From the NCBI GenBank assembly GCA_021432605.1, contig MU271143.1, forward strand, positions 1,063,277-1,127,276: 64,000 nucleotides of DNA, in the 5' to 3' direction. This stretch comes from Coniochaeta sp. PMI_546 (taxonomy: Eukaryota; Ascomycota; Sordariomycetes; Coniochaetales; Coniochaetaceae). This document shows, one piece after another, positions 21,601-32,116 of the stretch (positions are counted from its first letter, which is position 1; each line of letters begins with the position of its first letter). The notes under the pieces are model-generated. The model had not been told where the DNA came from. It made no database searches and saw only the letters and a program-made list of their open reading frames with translations. The position numbers and the translations under genes are program-made.

Positions 21601-23520
21601 CTTGGCAGCGAGGAGGCGATGCACAGTGAAGCATGCCACTACTTTGAATCAACGCTGTCACAGTCATGCCGTTATACACTAGTCCGGGACATTCGGTGCC
21701 TTGGAAGCTTGCCAATTTAATAGAGGCTGGAGCATTGTCAACATCTGGGAGGAACAGTTAGGGACACACCGTGGCTGCAGGACCGAACCCACATCTAATG
21801 ATTCGTCCGCCCATGGTGTATAGGCCAGGACCTTCATTCCGATGTTGACATGCTGGTGGTGGCATCAGGCCCGGATTGGGGGCGCCAGGTCAGGACCCAT
21901 CGAAGAGGCCCAAACTTGCAACCCAAGACATCAAGAAGCGACCGGCGGCAATCCTTCTTGTGCAACGAGCATATGTGTACACGATTGACCGCGCAGCTTT
22001 TCACTGGGCCAATTTCCCAAGGAGCCGGAAAGCAGGAGCGATCGTCATAACAAGCCGTTACAATCATGCTCGATGAGGTGTCCGCTCGGTGAAATTAACG
22101 AGCGCTGAATGGAGGGAAACCAATGCTTCACGAGTCGCTACGGGGCCAAAGAAAGGCGCCCGGGCTAGCGCGGTTGCCTCTTGTGTCGCTGCCTGCCGCC
22201 TCCGGCTGTCTGCTCTTTCGGCACCTTAGCCGATACCTTCAGAACGCACCCGCAACGCTCTACCGGTAGACTTACACTAGACACTGCCCGAGTAGAGAGA
22301 TGATGAGTTGTAGATCGTACGAGTGGAACTGTCACCTGGAAACTGTCCGTAATCCGGCAAGCACATGGTCTGAACCTACAATAGGTGTGACGAAACACAA
22401 CTCAATCGCACAACCGTTTATCTGCACGATCACACAACAGACTGGGGCAGAGAGTCAATGGTGGCGGACAGGAAAGGACGAGGAGCACGGAATCTGAGAC
22501 ATCCTCCAGAGAACAATGTTGAGGTCCAAGGGACCCTGAAAGCACCCGTCAAAATCATCAGTTATCACAATTTCCCTGCTCCCCAGCTCTCTCTACCTCT
22601 CCGGGACCGAACATTGTATGTGTACACTAGCTGCCCATTTACACTACAACCACACAACTACCCTCAAACTTTGTCGCCTCGTTATTGGTCGTTCTGGCTA
22701 ACCGATGAAGGAGCTAGCTAGGTATACGCCTTCAGCTCCCGGCCAAAACATGATTCGTCAGACTGTCCCATCGGCCAGAAAACCGGGTACCGAGCGCAGG
22801 AGTCACCTGCCATGGCAAGCCTAACTGAGCAGGATTTCCCTCGAGGGGGCCAAGGCAGTTTCGACGATCTAGTGTACTGTGGTAGGGTATTTGGTACCCT
22901 TTGGGTCCTACACGTGTAGGGGTCCAAATATGGCAGACGTCAATAATCCTCAGCTCTCGACCCAGCTGAAGGTCTGAGGGGGGGGCAGATATTCGCAACT
23001 TCATCCGGGATGCATTCCGCTCCAGGGGTCTATAGTAAACGCTTCTTGTACGAAGCAAGACATCCGGGGACATCGGCAGCAAGGCCCATGTCCTAACATA
23101 GTACAGAGCACCTTTGTATTCTATCTGCTCGACGACTACACGAATGTACCGCACTGTTCATCCATCCATCCATTCTGTCGCGTCTAGCCAATAAGTGACG
23201 GTAGACAGACAATATAGCCGTTAATCGACCCCCATAAATCGTTATCGCATAGTCCAAGAGAAACAGAGCTCGCTGCAAATTGGTATCGTGTCGTAGAACG
23301 CTAGTGTAGACCCTCCCCAAACCAGAAAGGAAAGGAGAAAAAAAGCAAAATCGTACATGGAGATATTTTTAGACGTCCCACGAACGACGCCATCAGCTCA
23401 TGTCCGCCGCATCTCATCACAAACGGCACACACCTCCCGCGCTCCCCAGAGCGCCTCTCGGCAGGTACGAGAACCTTCTTTCGAGACGTCGAGTATCGCC
23501 TAAGCGCCCCAAAAGGGTTC

Positions 23521-23572
23521 AGCTATTCAGCGTCCCCAGATGGTCCAGCTATTCAGCGTCCCCAGATGGTCC
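23521..23572. repeat. Exact 26-bp tandem duplication over a stop codon
   Basis: Positions 23521-23546 and 23547-23572 are identical (unit begins AGCTATTCAGCG and ends AGATGGTCC). The distal copy carries the last seven sense codons and the TAG of the C2H2 gene on the minus strand; the second copy lies just after the stop in the 3' UTR. Confidence 0.95.
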
Positions 23573-26548
23573 AGCCTCCGTGGGTTCGATCTCTTCCACT
23601 CTGCAGTCACCACACCGCATGTGTCTCGGACAGCTGATACAGCTCGGGTTGTTGGCAAAGCTCCACGGGTTGTTGCATTGACACTACGAGGATCATCAGT
23701 ACCAGCATGTAAGCTAAGGAGAAAGAGGGGGGGATAACATACGCAGTACCACATAATGTCCTCTCTCGGCGGAGAGAACCTTGCCCTCTTGGGAGTCGGA
23801 CCAGACCCATGCCTGCTCCTTTTCCTGAGCTCTGAGACTTGTGGTAGAGCGGCCATTTCCTCCTTCGCCTCGTCGCCCTGCAGTGGCGCCTTGGTCTCCG
23901 CTTCCGCCGCGTCCGAGTCGCCAAACTGCCACTCGCCCGCCTCTCTCTTGACCGCCCCGTTGCGACCAGAGTAATGGTCATCGATGTGATTGTACCGCGC
24001 GTTGCAGGCATCGTGCGCGTTCTTCTCCGTCTCCAGCTCTATGACGTCCTTGCAGAAGCCGCACCAGAAGCGCGCCTCCCCCAGCCGGCCGATACGGCAC
24101 CTGTCCAGCTTGTCCTCCAGTCTCTGGCTGTCGATGCCGTGGTGTGATACCAGGTGCTGCTTGAACGTCTCCCGGCGGTGGCACACTTTGTTGCAGGTGT
24201 CAGACAGAGGCGTGTTGAGCTTCTCCTCGCACTTCCAGATCTCGTGCTGGAAGTGCTGGCTGTTCTCGTGCCGTTTCCAGTCGTTCTTGCTGCCGAAGCG
24301 CTTTTGGCATTGAGTACAGCCGTATGGCTTCTCGTGCCGTTTCAGGTGTTTCCTAAGCGGTGTTGTTAGCCAGCAGCATACACCTGAAGTCATGGTACGG
24401 GTTGCTGAGCATACTTCATCTCGCAGGGCCGGTTGAAGCTCTTGGGACATCCAGGTTCCAAGCAAGCGATAGGTAACTGTTGCGAGGCGCTTTTCTGCCT
24501 TGCCTGGGGTCCCTTGGGTTTCACGTAGCCGTGCGTCCGCAAGAGCTTCTCCATCCGAGTGTCTCCCAGCTTCAACATGAGCTTTTGAAATGCCGCTTCT
24601 GCTCTTTCAGGGTCGGTCTCATCCAGCTCCTCGGACAAAGTAGCAAAGGCCTCACCCAATGGCAGCGGGGTCCCCGGTTTAACCAGGTCATCTGAATCAG
24701 AACCACTGTCCTCCAGACTACCGGTAACAGCCTGTTGTTTGTGCTGTTTGGCGCCATCTTCGACGGCAGCAGGGTCAAATTTATTCACGCTTTCTGGCAG
24801 TTTGGTCGCCGTACCGGGAGAGCTGAGACTTTTGACCTGGAAGTCGTCATCATTGCTGTCAATGCCGTCAGAGGCTCCGACTTCGTCATCTTCATCAAGT
24901 ACAATAGCCTCAGTCTCCGGGTCTTCAGCAGGCGAAGGTTGCTCCAAAGTGCCGTGACTTGCTTTATTCAGATCATCGGGCCGAACATATTCTACATTCT
25001 CTTCCGAAGGCACGTTCTGATGGGCCATTTCCCGAGACCTCGGGAGATCTTGGTTTCTATCAGAGGCAACGTGGAGAACGTTGTCATCCTCGACAAGATC
25101 CCGGTCATGGTCCTGTTGTGGCTCCAGGCGGCTCCTAGAATACCGAAAACCGCTAGAACTGGAGGCATCGTGGTTATCGAGGCCTGAGGTGTTCGTGAAG
25201 CGCGGATGCGCCGGAGGCGGTAAATAAACGTCCCGACGATCCAAGAGAAGTTCCTCACTGCTACCTCCAATGCCAGACCTATGCACGTGGGTATCCCGCT
25301 CCAGCTGAGACCAGCTATGCGGTGCCGGAGATCCATGGACTGCTGGGGGAACCAATTCAAGGGATACTCCAACATTTGAAAGGATCTCCGGGTTTACAGA
25401 GCTAAATAGCGGCGTAAGCATCGGCGGGATTATGCGCGAACGAGAAGGCCTACCGGTAAATGTAGTCCTCGAGACTATCCCCCGCTTCGAGGGAGATGTT
25501 GTGGATCTTCTTGAGATGTGACCTGAAGTTGTCTGGTCGGGGCCAGTCCTTGGCTTTGGTCAGGCAAGATCCGTGGTGGCAGCGGTATCTGGTTCCGTCC
25601 TTGCGGTGGACGCTCTTCAGATGCCGCTCAAGATCATTGATGGTCCCGAACCCCTTTGTAGCCTTGCTACAGCCTCTTTCGGGGCATTTATGCGGCTTCT
25701 CATGCCTCGCAGTGTGCTTTCTGCAAGGGTAATGTCGTTAGTTTGGTGGTAGTCAACCAGGTGAAGAAGACCTACTTGTGGTCCGACTGGCTCCTGAACG
25801 TCTTGGGACAGTGTTGACACTGGAACTTCGGTGTGTTGTTGGCCTGCACAACGTCAGGTCGGCCGAGCGTCACTTGGTTCCAGGAATGTCCTAAATGGTT
25901 TACATCATGTACCTGCGAGCTACCAGGGATTGATTCGCTGGGCATCTGGAATCCCGCCAACTGGTTCATGATGGCCTCGGAGCTCCGGTCGACTTCACCA
26001 TAGACTGAAGGTATCCCAACACTCTGCCTTGCCTGACTGCCATAACCAGAGTCGGACTGCAGAGTGCCCGGCCCAATGGAGGTCTCACATTCTGAAGGCG
26101 CCACCGTGTCGCGGAACCCGGTGAAAGAAGATGGTAGAGGGTCATATTGACCTCTTACCCTGAACTTCTCTTGATTCCATGGTTCATCCTGATCATGGTA
26201 GAAGTGGAGCAAGCGGTCATACTCCAGTCCGGCAAAACGGGCACGATCATCTGGTGGGCCCATCGTATTCTGGACACTGCTCGGGTTGGCAATATCAAGG
26301 TCTCCGAGAAATCCTGACGCGATACTAGAGGCATTACCAAAGGAGTGAAGAATTAAGGGATCAACATCCGTCGGCCTCGGCTGCCCATCCAGGCCGGAAG
26401 AGCCAGGCGTGCCACTGGCATGTGGAGAATGACCATTCCTGGCAAAGGACTGAAGAGATGATCAGAACAGGAAACGAAACAGATAAAACACCGTGGGCAA
26501 GCATACAAGACTGCGATTGCTAGAAGGAAACGGAGAATGTTGCGACAT
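23549..26548 (-). CDS. C2H2 zinc-finger transcription factor (second of the pair)
   Basis: Six exons join in frame: 26507-26548, 25776-26449, 25454-25720, 24415-25401, 23743-24352 and 23549-23683. All introns are 52-62 nt with GT donors and AG acceptors; the product is 904 aa. Fingers come in two groups. Group one is near residues 222-330: FQCQHCPKTF..HKKHTARH, then KCPERGCSKA..HLKSVH and RCHHGSC..HLKKIH. Group two spans the exon 4/5 junction from about 637: CLEPGCPKSF..HLKRH, then CTQCQKRFGSKNDWKRH and CNKVCHRRETFKQH. An acidic linker (EDPETEAIVLDEDDEVG) separates them. Exon 6 encodes a Cys-rich end of CxC and CxxC type (WYCCQCNN, CISCPRHMRCGDC). Because introns cut two fingers, single-frame reading gives only fragments. 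An ATG four codons upstream (26560) is an alternative start. Probably nuclear; targets are unknown. Confidence 0.88.
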
Positions 26549-29513
26549 GTTGCTATACATCAGAAGGTTAGTTGGTCTTGCAGAGTCTGATATAAGCCAG
26601 GTTCGACATCGGCAGACTAACACGAACCAGTGCCACGACGCTCACTGAGCTCCGGCACCAGAGGCTAATTCTTCGTATGCAGATATACTAAACCTTGAGA
26701 GAAGTTAGTCGCAAGGCCCGCAGAAGTTCGCGTCAGACTGGGCAACTCATCACGACATGACGTGACTGATTTGACAAGTGAAGGCGCCAGACCGCGTGGA
26801 ACAGAACCATTACAGAGACAGCAAGGAAACAGGCACCAACGTATAAGCGGCGACAGGCACAAAAAAGAAGGACAAGGACGCCGAGAGCCTTGCGGAGCCG
26901 TATCGCGAGACTGCGTCTGATGGCGCTGGATGCTCAGAGGGCGGCTAAGAGGGGCGCAAGCAAGACACGGCCGCCAAAATCCCCCTTAGGTGTGCATCTT
27001 TTCAGGGCGTCGCATATGTGCGCCTCTATTGATGCATCGAATGTTGCGAGAAAGTTAGGATAAAGGTTAAGGAAGAATGAAAACGAAGAGTTTCGAGACG
27101 CCCGCACATTGACTGCCAGGCAACCGCAGCGACTCGGTAGTCCGCCTCACTTTTTTGCTGCAAATGATTGATGTGGTGATTCTCTAGACCAATGAGGTCG
27201 CTCCTTGGGTGAGACCACTGCGGCTCATCAGGCAGCCGTCGCTCTCGATCTCGGTGAGCGAAGCTGGCCAACGAGGACACAAGCGTGCCAAGTCACGTGG
27301 AGCGGCAGCCTCTACCCCCAATCTCAAGTTTGAGCCTCATGTCATCCACTATCTTACCTGTGAACAGACTCCTCGGTCTTTGAAAATTTAGCATTCATCC
27401 TACGCTGAGATTCTCGCATCTCAGTCCCCATGACTTATCTTCCGTCTCTCCTGTTCTGGTTCCTATTCTCCGCCTCCGCTCGTTGTGGAGTGGAAAAGCA
27501 ACCGGCCGGGGGGATCGAGTGGCTGAGGGCAATGACTAAGTTATCGCCGTCGCGATGAGGCTTGCATCTGGTCCCGACTGCCTGCAGCACTTGCCTCTGC
27601 ACTGTCGATACCGTGCCAGAGATAGCTCCAAGGTCTCCCCTACTTCGCCGGCATGGCTCTCGATATCTGCAACAAGGCAGTCTCAGACAGATATACTCTA
27701 TCATGCTTCTCAGGCTCCGCCTGGTTGTAACCTTTTTTTGCATTCACCCTCCTTTGACGCCCGCAGTGCCACTTCTGAGCTTCTGGTTACATTCGGCATA
27801 CCTTCCCGTGTTCTAATACTCTCTTTATCGATGTTGTCCGAGGCTCACTCTCTGCCGAGTCGGATATTGTCCTCGTTGGACCCGATCTGTTTAGGGTTGG
27901 CTGGCTACCGTAACCGGAACTCGTGCTCCATGAACCCTCCTGATCTTTGAGACGCTTCTGTTCGGCCTGGGATCGGGCAAGTGCAATCAGGCAATCAGAC
28001 CGTCCGAGCAATCACTGCAAGTGTGTGTCCATTTCCATGCCAGTCTCACCGGAGGTGACTTCGCCGTCGTCTAGCTAGCTGCCTTGCTGGTGCTGTCTTT
28101 TTTTCTTCCGGAAATCGCGTCTAAATCATGTCAGATCTGGACAATTGGAGCCTGGGCCGGGTGAGTCCGGCCTTGGGTCGATCTCGGAAGGGCGGAGCCG
28201 GTTCCCGCACGCCACATCGCCCGAACGCATCAACATTCCTTGCTGAATGCTGGCGTAACCGGGTACTCGGTTGTGATGAGAGACAGCTCATGCAGGATGG
28301 CCCGATCCGATGAGAGGAGGTGCGGCGTGACATTTTGCGATCTGAAGCTCAGTGCAGGAGCTGGCACGTTGGCTTACGGACGGCGTGTTACGTTACACAG
28401 CTAGGCAAACACGGCTTCCTAGCCTTCATGCTCTCCTGTGCTAGGAGCCATAGTCTTGAAGAAGCAAATACGCAGCTCCCAGACGAATGAGATGTCGGCA
28501 GACCAGCGATCCATCATCCCTTCGAAACAGCTGAGCTGACTTGGGGGTTGAGCAGCACTTACTCGTCTCAGCAGACAGATTATGGTCATCAACCTGTCTG
28601 CAGACTCGGGTAAACCGTCTAGGTCCTGCAGAGTGTAGATGCGGGCATGTTTGCCCTTTGGCTTTCCGGAACGGACATCCCCCGGAATCCTGTCACCTCT
28701 GCATCAGCCTCTTTAGGGGCTTGGACGCTTCAAAGTTGTTTGTGTCTGTTGCGGCTGCATATATCACGGCGTTCCAGATGCTGTTCTTGCAGACGTCATT
28801 AGTCACTTTGAGTCCTCTGTTCGCGTTGTCACTCTACTATAGCTTGTGCACCCGAACGACTTGGATACTGCCATGCATCACAACACAGCAGACCTCAGCC
28901 GATGATGACGGATCAGTGAATACACTGTTCCAAGACTTGGACGACATACCTGAAGTAATTATCTTGCTACGTACGAGGTTATCACCTACGCAGAACCGAA
29001 GATAGCCCCACAGGCACTGTCGACATTCGAATTTGCAGTTGTCAGCTTAAAGGTCCTCTAGGGGAGATCCTGTGTGTGGCCCAACATGCAGTTTACTTGA
29101 CGCCGAATCCTTAGTCTGTATGATAGGTCATATCCACCTTGTCATCAGCTGGAAAATCAAGAGATGTCTCTTGTTCAAACAAGCAATCTGCATCTCTCGT
29201 ACGAAAACTCGCAGTGAAACTTCACTGTATTCGGGCATGTTAGACGTCAGGATGTTGTGCCTTGTTAGATGTTTGCCAATGCAAGGCGATCGTTTCGGCT
29301 GTGAGATACGTGGTTCATCGCTGTGAAATATCTCGAAGCTGCAACAGAGACCATGGCTGCCGAGTATAAAGGTTGAGCACTCCGGCAACAGATAGACAGC
29401 AGTTCTCACACTCTCGCTCCAAACAACCACACCGGCTTCCTTAACTTGGCCACAAACAAATCTCGCAACCGTCAATCAAATTTCAACGCAAAATTATCAA
29501 CACACTATCCAAC
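26549..29513. other. Divergent spacer upstream of the second C2H2 gene
   Basis: About 3 kb shared by two divergent genes. On the minus strand, 27435-28011 has two neighbouring open frames (one with STSSGYGSQPTLNRS), possibly a worn gene fragment, but I cannot build a model. No other feature is seen except the TATA box of the next gene. Confidence 0.4.
29365..29370 (+). promoter_or_regulatory. TATA box of the Cys/His polyQ gene
   Basis: TATAAA stands 144 nt before the ATG and is followed by a CA/CT-rich leader, as expected for a fungal core promoter. Confidence 0.5.
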
Positions 29514-29846
29514 ATGTGTGATATGGAAGAATTCCTGTTCACCTGTGGTCACAACACCTTCCGGCTGAAGTCATACTGCCACTTCGCCCGCAACGACCCG
29601 AACCACCAATGCTTCGGCGTCAAGGTGCTTAGAGCTACCTGGCGTCAGACCAACCAGTGCGAGTTATGCAGGACGGGGCAACCGCAACCACAGCAGCAGC
29701 AGCAGCAGCAACAGCAACAGCAGGCCTCCATGTCAGCCCACGGCGGCCATCAGCACGGCTCCGGTAGGTCTCTCTCAGTGTGCCTCTGCATCGAGGACCG
29801 TTGACTAAGTGATTCAGGCTCTGGCCATTCGTCCCACAGGGCATAG
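29514..29846 (+). CDS. Small Cys/His-rich protein with polyglutamine tract
   Basis: Two exons, 29514-29763 and 29818-29846, with a 54-nt intron (GTAGGT donor, TGACTAAG branch, TTCAG acceptor); the product is 92 aa. The first 55 residues look like a compact metal-binding module: FTCGHNTFRLKSYCHFARND, then NHQCFGVKV, then CELC. The invariant-looking Cys and His spacing and lack of a signal peptide suggest a zinc-binding intracellular protein. An 11-Gln run coded by mixed CAG/CAA (29691-29723) follows, then a His/Gly/Ser tail (GGHQHGSGSGHSSHRA). I recall short fungal proteins with CGH and CHFARNDPNHQCFGVKVLR-like segments but no assigned function. A strong core promoter and a clean intron support expression. 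Without splicing the frame would run on to an unrelated C-terminus. Confidence 0.75.
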
Positions 29847-32116
29847 GTCGAAGCTACCTCCTTTACATGTTGACGATAACGGAGCGAGGCGGCTAGGCTG
29901 TATGTTCACGAGGATTCCCATTCACGGTCGAAATCTGTCGACCGCATTTAGATACACGCTTGAGGTTCACACCCACCCGGAGCGACTATCAGGTTGGATA
30001 TGTGCATTGTCACAGCATGTCTCGGTTTCAGTCGAGCTTAAGCAATGTCTTCCCCGCGGTGGAATGGGGGTTTTCTGGTTGTCATATGTCTATATGATGA
30101 CATATAGTACGGCCGGTTCACTCAGGGAACTTGATCTCTGACTCATGTAGTCTCTAGCGAACGGGATGTTTCTCCTCTAATGGATATACCTTGGGGTAGT
30201 TGGCCTCGTATTTTCCCTGATATCTGGGTCGCAGCAGTCAACATACAATGGAGCATGTGAGAAAGTGAATGTCGACCGCCTTGTGATTCTTGTTCGATGA
30301 AGTCTCCTGCACGGCAACCTGTGAGCCCAGGCGTGCTCTGTCGTCATACCACATCCGCGGCGGATCACGTCCGTTGAGAGCACAACAGCAACTGAAATTG
30401 GTAGATATATCCTCCGCCGGTAACGACTTTTGAGGAGAGCCAAGGCTACGAGTCCCCGTACGACCCCCATCTTTCATGTAGCTGTCCTCCCGGCCATATT
30501 ACTCAACTGTAGCGTCACTGCAGGCTCCAGATCGCTTGTGCCAACCCCTGGGCTTAGGTACATGCACCGGGCACTTGGTCGTACCCGTGTACCTGTGGCG
30601 AGATCCGGAGAGACCAGATCTGTGCTAGATCGAGGACAGCATTGCAGACCGGTGCCAACACCGTTGACAATTGGTCGATGACAATATGTATTTGAGACAT
30701 TACCGACGCTGAAACTGACAGAGAAACTCCGACATAACCTCCGCTTGGCACTTCGAAGCATGAAGAGGTAACAAACGTCCCAAGACATGACCCCAAGAGC
30801 CACCAATGGAAGTACCGAGATTGGCAGAAGAACGCAATGCGTCTGCCATCGCCGCTACCCGCATCATCGGAGACACCAGGTGTTACACGCAGTGGGGTTT
30901 TGGATCTCACCAGCCCACGCGATATAGTTGAGACGGCCTAGGGCCGCCGTGCGAGGTATAACTAATCCGTCATCCTCGCCGGCAAAGGACGACAAGGCAC
31001 ATTCTGGCGACTGCGCGGTTGAAGCCGCGCTTGAGCTGGTCAAGATTGTGTTGAAGCACGGTCAAGTAGTGTCCCCATCAAGTGAGACCAATAGCGAGCA
31101 CGAACTCGCACATCTCGACATATTCACATCGGTTACAGATTAGGCACAACGATTGGCAGACAACGACGACGCATAGGCACAGAAGCCCGCTTGCCCAGTG
31201 AAGAACTTACAGCGCCACTAGGAACCAAGGTATAGTATCCACGCGTGCGACGTCGATATGCCTGCCGACAGGCGTGGGACAACCACGAGCGCTGGCAACG
31301 AGCCACAACCACCGCAACGGACTCGAAGGCATTCACTTGAGTATCGGTAAGGAATCAAAATTGAGATGACAATGTCAACACAGCAGTAGCATGGATAATA
31401 CGGCAACAATCGAGAGAGAGAACTAGAAGACCTCATTCCCAATCTGGAAACCCCCGTTCTTGTAACAGCTAGAGGTACCGAGAGATCGCGTAGGACCACC
31501 ACAGGCATTGGCGTGTCATGTCACGCCACGTCACGTCACGTCACGTCACGACACACAATTACCATTACAATGCCCATATCGTAGTCATACCGCAAGTCTA
31601 GATTGAAAAGATGCTAGTGTCCTCCAAACCTCGAACCCGCAGTCCGGTACGTTCTCAGTCCGGTAGGTGCAGCTAATACAGATGTGACCCATTCGACTCT
31701 GCTTTCCTCAACGAAAGATTCACCCAGATCTCCGAATATCGCTGTCTCATTCGCATTGAAAGCCGAAAAGAGATCTGAGCGAACCACTCGGGAAGACTGC
31801 ACGGCAGATTCATGCCCGGCCAACCATACCCCTAGAGTGCTGTCTCCCTTCTCGGATGCTAGCCCCCTTAAAGATAGCAAAAAGATTGATATGATGTACG
31901 CCAGCCCTATGCCAATCTTCTCTGCTCCCTTTCTCTTCCTGATACATGCCACATTAGGTATATATGAACGTTCTGCGCAGTGTCGTAGGTATGTCGTAGG
32001 TGCAAACAAAGAACATGAAAAAAAGAACTCTTCCCTCAGTACTGGGTAGGCCAAGCCAGGTTCGACTTCTCCCCGCGGAAATAAATCAGTACGTCGCAAG
32101 CAACGCCCAGAAGTCA
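29847..32116. other. Convergent spacer, no gene seen
   Basis: It lies between the 3' ends of the polyQ gene and the BOI gene. Scattered open frames of up to 118 codons on both strands have no domains. It contains a CACGT-type microsatellite. Confidence 0.45.
31516..31550 (+). repeat. TCACG pentanucleotide repeat
   Basis: Seven tandem units, of which units 1 and 3 are imperfect (TCATG, CCACG). Because TCACGTCA is a CRE-like site, the array happens to contain several such words. Confidence 0.9.

Larger units (their letters stand above)
18034..23548. other. Gene-poor 5.5-kb spacer between two C2H2 genes
   Basis: This is the upstream region of the first C2H2 gene and reaches to the stop codon of the second. 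Open frames such as 18617-19231 (minus) and 20159-20485 (plus) lack domains, normal composition and splice context, so I do not call them. The stretch contains a GCCAT microsatellite, a GTAC-dense patch at 19406-19437 and a tRNA-box-like segment at 20640-20700 that I rejected. No transposon was recognised. It may simply be a long regulatory region for a developmental regulator. Confidence 0.45.

Noticed and set aside
28541-29005. 154-codon plus-strand open frame upstream of the polyQ gene
   Set aside because: Mixed hydrophobic composition without domain or splice context, and it ends before the TATA box of the real gene.
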